Assembly (NCBI GenBank): GCA_031412335.1
Contig: JANOCT010000030.1
Span: 62,001 to 126,000 of the forward strand
Length of the DNA stretch: 64,000 nucleotides
From: JBBQYA01 sp031412335
Lineage (GTDB): Bacteria; Bacteroidota; Bacteroidia; Sphingobacteriales; Sphingobacteriaceae
Direction of reading: 5' to 3'
Positions within the stretch are counted from its first letter, which is position 1. Each line of letters starts with the position of its first letter. Positions 53,290 through 62,262 of the stretch are shown piece by piece. The position numbers and the translations under genes are program-made. The notes below the pieces were generated by a model. That model was not told where the DNA came from. It saw only the letters and a list, made by a program, of their open reading frames with translations, and did not search any database.

Positions 53290-54114
53290 TTAATATTGAA
53301 ACAAAATAGGATTTAATTCTGAATTAATTTCTCTTCCGACTTCTGAACCTGGACACCATTTCTCCCAATCTTTTCGTTGGTTTTCATTTTCTGGATTCTT
53401 TAAAATCATTTCTTTATCCATATAAATAATAGTCATTACTTTTCGCATCTTATTGGTAGTATTTGCACCAGCTCTATGAAATATCCAACCAGAGTGAAAG
53501 CTTATTTCGCCAACATCAAATGGCTCAATAATATGGCTAAAGTCAGTTACTTTTAGTTTTTTTTGAATTTGCAATTCGCTTGTATCACTAATTTCTAAAT
53601 CTCTGCCTTCTACTATTTCATGACTTTTAGCACTAAATTCTAATGGACCCAATTCCAACGGTGTTGCTTGAAGTGGAATCCAAGCAGTAATAGTTTTATC
53701 AGATTCTAAGGGCCAATAATATTGGTCTGCATGCCAAGGAGTAATTCCACCTCCACCTTCTTTAAATAATGCTTGATCATGATAAATTCTAGTTCCTTTA
53801 GTTTGCATTAGGTCTGTGGCTAGCTTGGCAATTCTTTTACTAAAAACTAATTCTTTTACAATTGAATCTTCTCTCCATAAATTGAATATTTGAAGAAATG
53901 CCTTACCATAGGTGTTTCTATCTTCTAATGGCTTTTCTGCTTTATTATGCAACTCTACTTGTTTGGTAATTTCATGGTTAAAATAGTTAATAAGACTTTC
54001 AGAAAACACATTTTTAAGCTTGATAAATCTATTTTCATCATAAAATGAAATATCATTTTCACTTAATAAATAAGCTGAATTTAATTCTGATTCAATTTCT
54101 CCTGTAATTTGCAC
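53290..54114 (-). CDS. Phytanoyl-CoA dioxygenase-family protein
   Basis: A 274-residue Fe(II)/2-oxoglutarate oxygenase. The iron ligands are in ITPWHADQYYWP (His and Asp) and FHSGWIFHRAGAN (His), and the 2-oxoglutarate Arg follows in TTNKMRKVMTIIYMD. The ring-like WxxWIPLQATP segment is also present. The family hydroxylates varied lipids and small molecules; the substrate is unknown here. It lies 10 bases upstream of the amylase gene on the same strand, while the AraC regulator is divergent, a layout that suggests shared control. Confidence 0.88.
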   Translation of the reverse strand: MQITGEIESELNSAYLLSENDISFYDENRFIKLKNVFSESLINYFNHEITKQVELHNKAEKPLEDRNTYGKAFLQIFNLWREDSIVKELVFSKRIAKLATDLMQTKGTRIYHDQALFKEGGGGITPWHADQYYWPLESDKTITAWIPLQATPLELGPLEFSAKSHEIVEGRDLEISDTSELQIQKKLKVTDFSHIIEPFDVGEISFHSGWIFHRAGANTTNKMRKVMTIIYMDKEMILKNPENENQRKDWEKWCPGSEVGREINSELNPILFQY

Positions 54115-54279
54115 GTTTATTTTTTTTATAAAAATAGGAGTGAGATAAGTAATAAATTAAAACTAATTTTCCAAATAGTTATACTATATTAACCTTTATT
54201 GTAGTTTTAGTATTAAATACTGCAATATGGTATAAAACCAAAATTTGAAAACATTGCTTTAAGAAGAGAATATAATTCT

Positions 54280-55086
54280 TTGGTATGTTATCAATATCGT
54301 ATTCAAGCATTCAAATTTGCATGGCATTATCATCCAGAATATGAACTTACTTATATTAAAAAAGGGCAAGGACAGCGATTAGTAGGAGATAGTTATGAAA
54401 ATTTCAAGGCGGGCGATTTGGTTTTATTAGGATCAAATTTGCCACATACTTGGTTTAGTAATGAAATCATTGGTAAATATTGCGAAGCAGTAGTTTTACA
54501 ATTTAGTTTGGATTTTGTAACTCCATTATTTCATTATCATGAATTAAATTTTATTCAAAATCTATTGAAAAATTCATCCTTAGGAATTAGATTTATTACC
54601 AAAAATAATGATGTAATTTTTAAAACGATGCAAGAATTAGTGACATCAAAAGATTTTGAAAAACTTCCTCAGTTTATTTTATTGTTTCAAAAATTGGCAC
54701 AAAGAAAAAGTATTGAATTAGCAAGTGCTAAATTTCAAGCCATTAAAAGTGCTGAGAATAGTAATCGAATTAATTTAGTATTTGAATATGTACAGTTGGA
54801 ATATAAAAATAAAATAAGCTTAAAACATGCTGCTGAGCTTTTATTTCTTTCAGAAAGTGCATTCTGCAAATTTTTTAAAAGAGTAAGTGGAAAAACTTTT
54901 TCAGATTATGTGAATGAAATTAGAACAGCCAACGCCGCAGAATTATTACGTGAAAGTGATTTGCCCATATTACAAATCGCTTTCAATTCAGGTTTTGATT
55001 CAATTTCTTATTTCAATAGAGTATTTTTGAAAAAAAAATTAATACGGCCTAGTGATTATAGAAAAAAGTTTAAAAAAGGTAATTAA
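54280..55086 (+). CDS. AraC-family transcriptional regulator
   Basis: A 268-residue regulator with an N-terminal cupin (WHYHPEYELTYIKKGQGQRLVGD, LGSNLPHTWFSNE) and a C-terminal AraC double helix-turn-helix (ISLKHAAELLFLSESAFCKFFKRVSGKTFSDYV, ILQIAFNSGFDSISYFNRVFLKKK). The first standard start in frame is TTG 54280, but the frame continues upstream as KPKFENIALRREYNS, which is the usual N-terminus of this family after a Met. At the expected Met there is ATA (54232). It is divergent from the PhyH-amylase pair and probably regulates it. Confidence 0.88.
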   Translation: MVCYQYRIQAFKFAWHYHPEYELTYIKKGQGQRLVGDSYENFKAGDLVLLGSNLPHTWFSNEIIGKYCEAVVLQFSLDFVTPLFHYHELNFIQNLLKNSSLGIRFITKNNDVIFKTMQELVTSKDFEKLPQFILLFQKLAQRKSIELASAKFQAIKSAENSNRINLVFEYVQLEYKNKISLKHAAELLFLSESAFCKFFKRVSGKTFSDYVNEIRTANAAELLRESDLPILQIAFNSGFDSISYFNRVFLKKKLIRPSDYRKKFKKGN

Positions 55087-55090
55087 CTAA

Positions 55091-56470
55091 TTAATTGATT
55101 AATATTTTTTTCGAATAATTCCCTATTATTATAAAATAAATTCCATTACTAAAATTCTCTACTCCGAAAGTAATTTCTGAGTTATTGGAGTTAGATTTAT
55201 AGCAAATTTTACCTGTTGCGTCTAGTAGTATAAATGAACCAATCGGTGAATGCAGTATACTAGTAATGGTAATTTTTTTGTTTTGATGAAAAATGATAAA
55301 ATCTTTATCTGATTGTTTAGTTTCCTTCGATTCTAATAAAGTTTTTGTGATGATTACTTTTGGTGCAATGCCTTTTTGGTTGAAATATATAGCTGTGTCT
55401 ATAATAGATATATAGTAATTTTCTCCATAATAGATGTTTCTTAGAAACATTTCATTTCCTGAAAATAACTTTTCTTTACTCAGTATTTTTCCTGATTGAT
55501 TTATAATTATTTTATAAAATTCGGTATTTAAATCCTTTATAAGCTGACAAGTAAGAATGATTTTACCATTCGGTATTTGCTTTATACTTTTTATTTCTAA
55601 AGTTGTATCTAATGTTAATTTCCAAAGAAGGCTGAAATTTTGATTATAATTATATAATTGATGGCTTGAATATATTACATGAGAACCATTCTGTAGACTT
55701 ACAAGATTAGTACCTTTGAAATTATACACTGGGTCGGATATTATTTTTTCAGAAGTTATAACAAAATTGGAATCTAATGTTAAATAGGTAAACTTTAGAT
55801 TTTTCTCTTCAAATCCACTTATAGAAAATGTGTTGCCTAAATTATTTACATTAAATGCCGGCATCCATTTGTCCAATATATTTTGCTTAGTCGTTTTGTT
55901 TTCTGGTGAATAGGTTGTAATGCTGACATTTTTTGCAGTTGATGTTGTTATTACTAGAGTATTATTTAATAATTCCAAGATGGTTCGTTCAGGCTGTCCC
56001 GCTTTGAAACTTGAGATTTGAGTTTTAGCAATAAAATTTCCATTCGTATCTAATTGAATTAAATACTGAGAAAAACCCCAAGCCATAAAATTGCTATCTG
56101 TATTAAAGAAATCATAACCTTGTTGACATACTGAAAAATAAATTGATTTTTGATTAAAAGCAACATTGGATAATGGAAAAGAATTAGAGTTTAAAATATT
56201 TTTAAGTTCTTCATTTGAAACTATTTTACCATTTTTGTCTATTTTTAAGAAACGGCTACCAATCATTGGCGTGCCATCGATTGGGAAGCCGTTTCCGTTT
56301 TTATCAAAACTGTAATTGCCTAATATTAAATATGTGCTACCATTAATATCTATCTTGCTTTCCAAAGTATAAGAACATTCTTCATTAGTCCCTTCAATAA
56401 TTTTGTATCCCTGTGCAAAAGTTTTAGAACAGAATAATATAACAAGAATTAATAAAAAATAGTAGCGCAC
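55091..56470 (-). CDS. Secreted protein with type IX sorting domain
   Basis: A 459-residue exported protein: signal peptide (1-19, ending TFAQ), a beta-rich region (about 20-380) of unclear fold with repeated LDSN-x-x and LDTN elements as in propellers, and a type A sorting domain at the end (KITITSILHSPIGSFILLDATGK, NFSNGIYFIII, KKILIN). It is two bases from the metalloprotease gene upstream on the same strand, so it is the second gene of a unit. Function unknown. Convergent with the AraC gene (four bases apart). Confidence 0.8.
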   Translation of the reverse strand: MRYYFLLILVILFCSKTFAQGYKIIEGTNEECSYTLESKIDINGSTYLILGNYSFDKNGNGFPIDGTPMIGSRFLKIDKNGKIVSNEELKNILNSNSFPLSNVAFNQKSIYFSVCQQGYDFFNTDSNFMAWGFSQYLIQLDTNGNFIAKTQISSFKAGQPERTILELLNNTLVITTSTAKNVSITTYSPENKTTKQNILDKWMPAFNVNNLGNTFSISGFEEKNLKFTYLTLDSNFVITSEKIISDPVYNFKGTNLVSLQNGSHVIYSSHQLYNYNQNFSLLWKLTLDTTLEIKSIKQIPNGKIILTCQLIKDLNTEFYKIIINQSGKILSKEKLFSGNEMFLRNIYYGENYYISIIDTAIYFNQKGIAPKVIITKTLLESKETKQSDKDFIIFHQNKKITITSILHSPIGSFILLDATGKICYKSNSNNSEITFGVENFSNGIYFIIIGNYSKKILIN

Positions 56471-56472
56471 AG

Positions 56473-58410
56473 TTATTGATGTTGAATTATTAACTTTTTA
56501 ATAAACGTTTCATTAACCTTATTTAAGAAAACTGCAAAATAAATTCCATCTGCATATTCTTCACAATTTAAAGTATATAACTCATCTGAAAAATTGCTAC
56601 CTAAATTTATCTTACGAATAGTTTTACCTGTAACATCCTTGATATTTATTTCTAGTATGTCTTTTGTTGTAAAATTTATAGTTTTATTTGCTGGATTTGG
56701 AAAGATTAAACTTTTAATTTTATAATCATCATTTATAGATTTATTTGGATTATGCCCCCCACCTGGTCCTGTAGAATTTGTCGGCATTGCCAATAATTCA
56801 TTTGAATAAACGCTAGAGCCTGCAGTATTCACTCCTTTTATAGTTAAGTAATAATTAATATTGTTTGTGAGATTACTTAATGTAATTGTATTCAGACCAG
56901 GAGTGGCAGAAAATCCACTTGAACCTTGAATGGCTTGGTTTCCAGTATAAGGCTGTCCAGGGTTAATATCATAATAAACAGTGTAATTTGTTGCACCATA
57001 GGAGTAATATGAAAACGTTAAACTTTTATCTCCAACAGAATTTAGTTGAATTTCAGGTTTATCTGGAACATGTTTTATCGTAATTGGTACACTTTTAGAA
57101 TTAGTGTAACCACTTTGATCTTTAGTAAACACTGTGATTTTCCCCAATACATCTCCATTATTACCTCGAATCCAAGCTGGACCAAATGGTAGGAAAGCAA
57201 TATTGAACGACCAAGAAAGTCCATTTGTGGGGTATGCTGGTGCTTTGGATTTATGGATATATTTTCCCCCGCTTTTATATACTTCTAACTCATACCAATA
57301 CTCAACAACATAGCTAGGTTCGTTCTCATCATAAAAGTTCGCATATAAATTCAGAGTTGTGCCTTGGGTCAGTTGTTCGTTAAATGTATTAATAGTTATG
57401 TAATCTCCAATTCCTGTAGTAAAATTTACCGCCCATCCTATATCTTTTAATAAACCAATGGAAACATTTCCAGGATTATGAATAGATTCACCCATATTGA
57501 TACTAGGAGTCATCAATGAATTCGCATTACCTTGAAAGAAATAATTTTCATCCCAATGCGCGTAACTTGATGGAGGTGAAAATGTAGCAGGAGCATATAA
57601 TTTAGGATTTAAACCACTGGGATTTTGACCGTAAGCATAAATTCCATTCCAAGTCAAGGCATTGCCTGTTAACTGATTACCAAGTTGAATGGAACCTTCA
57701 GGAAAACTTTTAATTGATTGTCCTCCCGTATTTTGTACAAACTTATCATAAATAGAATATAATGGAGCATAAGACAACAAAGTTCCTATGCCGTTACTAT
57801 TAACATCCGGTAAACTATAGAATCCTAATCCATGCATAATTTCATGCATTACCACTGTAACGAAATCGTATTTATTACCAGGCGTGCTTCCATTTGTTCC
57901 AAAATACCAACTATTATAATTTTTATTAAAATTGCATATAATATCTACTTCGTTAGGATTAAGATCAATTTGAGCAATCTTGTTTGCTAATGCGACTGGA
58001 TATAACGTGTTTAGATCATAATTAGCTGTAGAAGAAAAATTGTAATAAAGTTCTGCTGGACTTGCTGAACCAAGTGTTCCTGTTTGCAACGATATAAAGT
58101 TAGCTTGTACTTCTATAGGAACTGAAGAGCTTATCATTGTACTCAAAATGTTTACCGCATGTTGAAATGCAGCTTTAGCTGGTAAATTGGCATCAAATCC
58201 AGCATCGTATTTTACAAATATAAATGATGACCTGTAATTTGGATTTAACAGGTAATCATCTGGTGGTGGTACATTAGTTTGTACACCAGAGAATGGACCT
58301 GCCTTAACAGATATATTTTTATTTGGCTTTATAAAGTTAACTTGTGAGAAAAGCGTTATTGGTAAAAAAATACCAATAAATAATAAAATTAGTAGAAAGT
58401 TAGTTTTCAT
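56473..58410 (-). CDS. Leishmanolysin-like (M8-type) secreted metalloprotease with type IX sorting domain
   Basis: A 645-residue exported protein. Signal peptide (1-22, FLPITLFSQ end), then a protease domain: HEIMHGLGF places H189, E190 and H193; the third zinc His is probably H285 in SYAHWDENYF, and the Met-turn Met300 is in SLMTPSINMG, as in leishmanolysin-type (M8) enzymes. A fibronectin type III-like domain follows (about 450-555) and the type A sorting domain ends the protein. I chose ATG 58410, since an in-frame ATG nine codons upstream (58437) overlaps the promoter. The 459-residue cargo gene follows two bases downstream. Confidence 0.85.
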   Translation of the reverse strand: MKTNFLLILLFIGIFLPITLFSQVNFIKPNKNISVKAGPFSGVQTNVPPPDDYLLNPNYRSSFIFVKYDAGFDANLPAKAAFQHAVNILSTMISSSVPIEVQANFISLQTGTLGSASPAELYYNFSSTANYDLNTLYPVALANKIAQIDLNPNEVDIICNFNKNYNSWYFGTNGSTPGNKYDFVTVVMHEIMHGLGFYSLPDVNSNGIGTLLSYAPLYSIYDKFVQNTGGQSIKSFPEGSIQLGNQLTGNALTWNGIYAYGQNPSGLNPKLYAPATFSPPSSYAHWDENYFFQGNANSLMTPSINMGESIHNPGNVSIGLLKDIGWAVNFTTGIGDYITINTFNEQLTQGTTLNLYANFYDENEPSYVVEYWYELEVYKSGGKYIHKSKAPAYPTNGLSWSFNIAFLPFGPAWIRGNNGDVLGKITVFTKDQSGYTNSKSVPITIKHVPDKPEIQLNSVGDKSLTFSYYSYGATNYTVYYDINPGQPYTGNQAIQGSSGFSATPGLNTITLSNLTNNINYYLTIKGVNTAGSSVYSNELLAMPTNSTGPGGGHNPNKSINDDYKIKSLIFPNPANKTINFTTKDILEINIKDVTGKTIRKINLGSNFSDELYTLNCEEYADGIYFAVFLNKVNETFIKKLIIQHQ

Positions 58411-58434
58411 AAATAATTTGTAGATTAGTATATT

Positions 58435-58442
58435 CAAAGGTA
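58435..58442 (-). promoter_or_regulatory. -7 element of the metalloprotease promoter
   Basis: CAAAGGTA on the plus strand is TACCTTTG on the minus strand, 25 bases before ATG 58410, and overlaps the alternative ATG at 58437. The -33 TTG is not clear. Confidence 0.45.
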
Positions 58443-58565
58443 CAAAATTAGTTCGCTCTAGTATTAAGACAATGTTAAATAATTATTATTTTATTAATAT
58501 AAAATTCACTCTTTTAAAACAAAATGTTTAACTAAAAAATTTTGGAGATAATTGAATTAATAAAT

Positions 58566-59471
58566 GTGAAACCCATAAAACTTAAACCTAACTCCACCAT
58601 CGGCATTCTCAGCACTGCCCGAAAAATCTCAAAAAAAGAATTAGAAGCTGCAATAGCACAATTTGAGCAATGGGGTTTTAACATAAAACTCGGAAAAACG
58701 ATTGGTTTAGAAGATAATCAGTTTGCTGGGACAGACAAGCAACGTTTAGCAGATTTTCAAAATTTTTTGGACGATGATGAAATTTCCGCCATTGTTTGTG
58801 CTAGAGGAGGTTATGGAACAATGCGAATTATTGATGACATAGACTTTACCAATTTTATCAAAAAACCTAAATGGATTGTAGGATTTAGCGATATCACAGT
58901 ATTTCATTCACATATTTTTAGAAATTACTCAATTCCTACCTTGCATGCGAGTATGCCTATTGCATTTGCTGAAAATAGTTTGATGGCAATGGATACACTC
59001 AAAAAGGCATTAATTGGTGAAAATTATGAAATTGAATTCCAACATACCTTAGAAGCAAATTATAAAACTGGAAAAGCAAAGGGAAAACTAATAGGTGGAA
59101 ATTTAAGCTTGCTTTATGCCTTGCAAGGCTCTAATTCTGATTTTAATACTGACTGCGCAATTTTATTTTTGGAAGATTTGGACGAATATCTATATCATAT
59201 TGATAGAATGATATTGTCGCTTAAACGATCAGGAAAATTAAAAAATTTGGCTGGTTTAATAATCGGTGGAATGACTAATATGCAGGATAATCGCTTTCCT
59301 TTTGGCAAAAATGCTGAGCAAATTATTGCAAATCATACTAAAGAATTTGATTTTCCGATTTCATTTCATTTTCCTGCAGGACATATCTCAGACAATAGAG
59401 CACTTATTTTTGGTCAGGATGTAGAATTGATGGTTACAAAATCAGCTACAAAACTTAGTTTTGAACCATGA
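58566..59471 (+). CDS. Muramoyltetrapeptide LD-carboxypeptidase (S66 family)
   Basis: A 302-residue serine peptidase that removes the terminal D-Ala from muropeptides in peptidoglycan recycling. The nucleophile Ser is in VGFSDITVFHS, preceded by the family stretch ARGGYGTMRI; the Glu is in LFLEDLDEYLYHIDRM and the His in FPAGHISDNRAL. I take GTG 58566 (KPIKLKPNSTIGILSTAR) as start, since an upstream TTG (58542) only adds MEIIELIN with no family equivalent. The doxX-like gene is coupled by a four-base overlap. anmK, on the other strand nearby, belongs to the same recycling theme. Confidence 0.88.
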   Translation: MKPIKLKPNSTIGILSTARKISKKELEAAIAQFEQWGFNIKLGKTIGLEDNQFAGTDKQRLADFQNFLDDDEISAIVCARGGYGTMRIIDDIDFTNFIKKPKWIVGFSDITVFHSHIFRNYSIPTLHASMPIAFAENSLMAMDTLKKALIGENYEIEFQHTLEANYKTGKAKGKLIGGNLSLLYALQGSNSDFNTDCAILFLEDLDEYLYHIDRMILSLKRSGKLKNLAGLIIGGMTNMQDNRFPFGKNAEQIIANHTKEFDFPISFHFPAGHISDNRALIFGQDVELMVTKSATKLSFEP

Positions 59472-59872
59472 TACTTTCAGGATTAAAAAATTACACCAAT
59501 TTCGGATTATTGGTTTTACGAATTGGGTTAGGAGCAATGATGATTTACCATGGATATCCAAAATTATTGGGCGGACCGGATAAATGGACAAGTCTTGGAG
59601 GCGCAGTTAGCAGTATAGGAATTAATTTTTATCTAATAGTTTGGGGTTTTTTGGCTGCAGCTACCGAAACCATTGGTGGAGCATTATTTTTGATTGGATT
59701 CGCATTCCGATTATCGACCGTTTTACTTTTTTTTACTATGCTAGTTGCCAGCATTATGCATATTAAAGAAGGTCATGGTATCGGAGAAGCATTACATGCC
59801 ATTGAACTGGCTTTTGTATTTTTCGGATTGTTGTTTATCGGTCCAGGTAAATTTAGTGTCGACAAAAAGTAA
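59468..59872 (+). CDS. DoxX-family membrane protein
   Basis: A 134-residue protein with four hydrophobic segments and the DoxX family pattern: GLLVLRIGLGAMMIYHGYPKLLGG at the N-terminus and GGALFLIGFAFRLSTVLLF in the middle. DoxX-like proteins are small integral membrane proteins sometimes linked to redox or thiol stress; the function here is unknown. It overlaps the LD-carboxypeptidase gene by ATGA, so it is translated with it. Confidence 0.88.
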   Translation: MILSGLKNYTNFGLLVLRIGLGAMMIYHGYPKLLGGPDKWTSLGGAVSSIGINFYLIVWGFLAAATETIGGALFLIGFAFRLSTVLLFFTMLVASIMHIKEGHGIGEALHAIELAFVFFGLLFIGPGKFSVDKK

Positions 59873-59899
59873 ATGCATTGAAAGGTAAATTAGATTTGG

Positions 59900-59992
59900 A
59901 GCTAATCCGGCTTTCAGCTGTATCTTTTTTTTCTCAAAAAAAATGAGAAAAAAAAGGATGCCGCTTCAATCCGGGCTAAGGCTGTTTAGCCC
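59900..59992. repeat. Long imperfect inverted-repeat element
   Basis: Left arm 59900-59936 and right arm 59944-59981 are imperfect complements, with a perfect 13-pair A/T core (CTTTTTTTTCTCA and its complement) and GC-richer flanks (CTAATCCGG, CCGGGCTAAG). The right flank also makes a second perfect hairpin, GGGCTAA and TTAGCCC at 59973-59979 and 59986-59992. It lies between the convergent doxX-like and anmK genes. I recall similar structured intergenic elements in Bacteroidota, but cannot match a family here. Confidence 0.65.
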
Positions 59993-60026
59993 ATTTATTA
60001 TTTAATTTCAAGTTCACATTTTTAAA

Positions 60027-61091
60027 TTAAGGCAAATAAATACAACCTCCCGAAACATCTTTATTAGCTCCTGTTACCGATTTTAGGCAATTTATTTCAC
60101 CTCTCCAGCGCAAAACTCCTAAAAGTGCGAATACAATTGCTTCTTTAAAAGCAATGATTTCTTTGCTGGCAGATTCTTGCTTGACACCGGATAATTTCTC
60201 AATTCGTTGCAACAAGAAAGCATTGAAAGCTCCTCCTCCGGTTATTAATAATTTAGAATTTGGGATATCAGTCTCTAATAACGTTCGAGAAATTTGAAAG
60301 GCAATATGCTCTGTATAAGTGGCTATTTTTTGCTCAGTTGATATGGTTGAACTTTCTAAAATCGGTAAAACTTCTTCAATTATCCATTCCTTACCCAAAG
60401 ATTTTGGTCCATTTTCTTGGTAAAATTCAAGATTATTTAGCTCATTCAATAAATTCAAGTCAATCTTATTTTCTCTAGCTATTTTTCCATCATTATCAAA
60501 TTCCAATCCGATAGTTTCGCAAAGTTTATTGAGAACAATGTTTGCTCCGCATATATCAAATGCAATTCGATTGTTATTTTTAACAAAAGAAATATTAGCA
60601 AAACCTCCTATATTTAAACAAAAACCATATTCTGAAAATAAATAATGATCACCAACTGGAACCAAAGGCGCACCTTGACCTCCGTTTAATACATCTGCAG
60701 TTCTAAAATCACAAACAACAGGAATTTTAGTTGAAGCCGCAATTGCAGCACCGTTACCTATTTGAGTAGTTAATTTTTTTTCAGGTTGATGAAAAATAGT
60801 ATGCCCATGACTGGCAATTAATTCAGGATTTAACTTATTTTTTTGAATAAAACCAACACAAAGCTCTGCGATATACAACCCGTAATCTATATCGGTTAAT
60901 GCTATATCTAATGCAGTCGAATTTTCAACACTTGATAATCTTGCTTTCCAGCTTAATGAGTAAGGAATAAATTCTGTGGCAATAAGTTTATACGACCATC
61001 CTTTATTTTCTACAAAAGTGCAACAAGCTAAATCAATCCCATCCAGCGAAGTACCAGACATTACGCCGATTGCTGTGTAAGTATTTGTCAT
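60027..61091 (-). CDS. anmK: Anhydro-N-acetylmuramic acid kinase
   Basis: A 354-residue sugar kinase that phosphorylates and opens anhydro-MurNAc during cell-wall recycling. Visible features: GVMSGTSLDGIDLACC at residues 8-23, SHGHTIFHQPEKK, GNGAAIAASTKIPVVCDFRTADVLNGGQGAPLVPVGD, NIGGFANISF and LLITGGGAFNAFLLQRI, all AnmK signatures. Length is slightly below the E. coli form. The minus-strand TAnnTTTG match at 61103-61096 leaves almost no leader. It stands apart from dinD by 52 bases. Confidence 0.94.
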   Translation of the reverse strand: MTNTYTAIGVMSGTSLDGIDLACCTFVENKGWSYKLIATEFIPYSLSWKARLSSVENSTALDIALTDIDYGLYIAELCVGFIQKNKLNPELIASHGHTIFHQPEKKLTTQIGNGAAIAASTKIPVVCDFRTADVLNGGQGAPLVPVGDHYLFSEYGFCLNIGGFANISFVKNNNRIAFDICGANIVLNKLCETIGLEFDNDGKIARENKIDLNLLNELNNLEFYQENGPKSLGKEWIIEEVLPILESSTISTEQKIATYTEHIAFQISRTLLETDIPNSKLLITGGGAFNAFLLQRIEKLSGVKQESASKEIIAFKEAIVFALLGVLRWRGEINCLKSVTGANKDVSGGCIYLP

Positions 61092-61095
61092 ACAC

Positions 61096-61103
61096 CAAAT
61101 GTA
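61096..61103 (-). promoter_or_regulatory. -7 element directly upstream of anmK
   Basis: CAAATGTA on the plus strand is TACATTTG on the minus strand (TAnnTTTG), five bases before the anmK start. If functional, the message would be nearly leaderless. No clear -33 TTG. Confidence 0.35.
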
Positions 61104-61143
61104 AACTTCTGAACGATCTTGCTAACCCCAAAAGTGAAAAGTG

Positions 61144-61974
61144 TTATTTTTTTATTTTTAAAATCTTTTCTTTTTCTTTTTCCAATTTTCGTTTTAACTT
61201 TTTAACATCTTCGGCTGCTGGGAGTAATTCTGGTTTTACACCTCTTTCTTTTAGCATTTTTCTTACGGCTTGATTGTTATCAATATGTTCATTTGTAATT
61301 TTGGTTTCACCTAATAACTCCTTTTCCAATACATTATGACTCGTAAGTTCAGTTGCAAAATCTTTAGCTTTTATCAATAAAGTAGGGAGAAAATCAGCTA
61401 ATGGTCTATTACTAGGTACACTTAACTTTTTTTTCATTTCAATAGTAGAATAACCATCAAAAAGTGCTTCATCTCCTTTACTTCTGATTAATGCAAAACC
61501 AATACTGTCTATACCTTTTTCAAAAAGAATTCCCGATAGTTTTTTCTCTGATTTTGAAAGTTTTTCACGCGCAGCAACTCTAACCACATCCAACAATCTT
61601 TGCTCAATTATTTCTTGTTTACGAGTTTGAACTGCAAAATAAGTTTGTGCAAAGGCAATTTCATTTTTTGATGAATCACCATTTTGTGCAACTAAGTAAC
61701 ATGCATAACGGGTTAAAGCAATATCATCAATTTGTTTCTCAGCACTATTAGGCATTTTTAACGTTTTGCCGACGTCAGCAAAATGATCAGGAATACTCAA
61801 ATTGGCACTTTTGCAAGTATTCTTTGCCTTTTCAATTACGTTAATAAAATTATCCCATTTTGTATATCCTAATATTTTTTGCAGTTCCCTTGCACTCCAA
61901 CATTCAATATCTTTATAGTTATAACAAGCATTCTCAAACTTCTCAAGTAGGTTTTTTATTTCTTCTGATTTCAT
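61144..61974 (-). CDS. dinD: DNA damage-inducible protein D-like (BRO-N) protein
   Basis: A 276-residue protein matching DinD: an N-terminal BRO-N-type domain (ECWSARELQKILGYTKWDNFINVIEKA, about residues 22-50), the central TRYACYLVAQNGDSSKNEIAFAQTYFAVQTRKQE, and a Lys/Glu-rich C-terminus (KKLKRKLEKEKEKILKIKK). In E. coli DinD is SOS-induced and antagonises RecA filament growth; in Bacteroidota it is scattered and often accessory. I see no LexA site. A 288-base gene-free region follows on the upstream side, toward padR. Confidence 0.9.
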   Translation of the reverse strand: MKSEEIKNLLEKFENACYNYKDIECWSARELQKILGYTKWDNFINVIEKAKNTCKSANLSIPDHFADVGKTLKMPNSAEKQIDDIALTRYACYLVAQNGDSSKNEIAFAQTYFAVQTRKQEIIEQRLLDVVRVAAREKLSKSEKKLSGILFEKGIDSIGFALIRSKGDEALFDGYSTIEMKKKLSVPSNRPLADFLPTLLIKAKDFATELTSHNVLEKELLGETKITNEHIDNNQAVRKMLKERGVKPELLPAAEDVKKLKRKLEKEKEKILKIKK

Positions 61975-62262
61975 GGAAGTAGATTTTATGGACAGTTAAA
62001 ACATTATAATATTTGAATAGTAAAATAAATATAAGCTAAAAAGCGCAACTGTTTTAATCAAGATTTCAATAATGTTATGCTTTTCTTTTTTCATTATTTT
62101 AGAAATTAATCCAATTTTTTCCTCATTATGCTTACTTACATAAAATAGTTACAAAAATAATTTGTATGAATATCAAGTAGTTAATTAAAAATACACGCTT
62201 ATTTTAAAAATATTTAGAACTATGTATTGCAAAGTACCATCTATAAGATATATCTTTGTTAT
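61975..62262. other. 288-base intergenic region between divergent dinD and padR
   Basis: Very AT-rich and without convincing coding capacity. It contains the padR promoter (62227-62258) at its right end. I could not place a TAnnTTTG match for dinD or any LexA-like palindrome. Confidence 0.6.
62227..62258 (+). promoter_or_regulatory. Bacteroidota-type promoter for padR-PspC
   Basis: TTG (62227-62229), 21 bases, TATCTTTG (62251-62258), a full consensus match. Transcription would start near 62264, almost on the padR ATG (62263), so the leader is very short or absent. The TTG at 62227 is part of the promoter, not a start codon. Confidence 0.6.

Noticed and set aside
59921..59960. A/T core of the 59900 element as a simple terminator
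   Set aside because: The core is made only of A/T pairs and the paired GC-rich flanks extend it well beyond a terminator, so I list it as a structured repeat.
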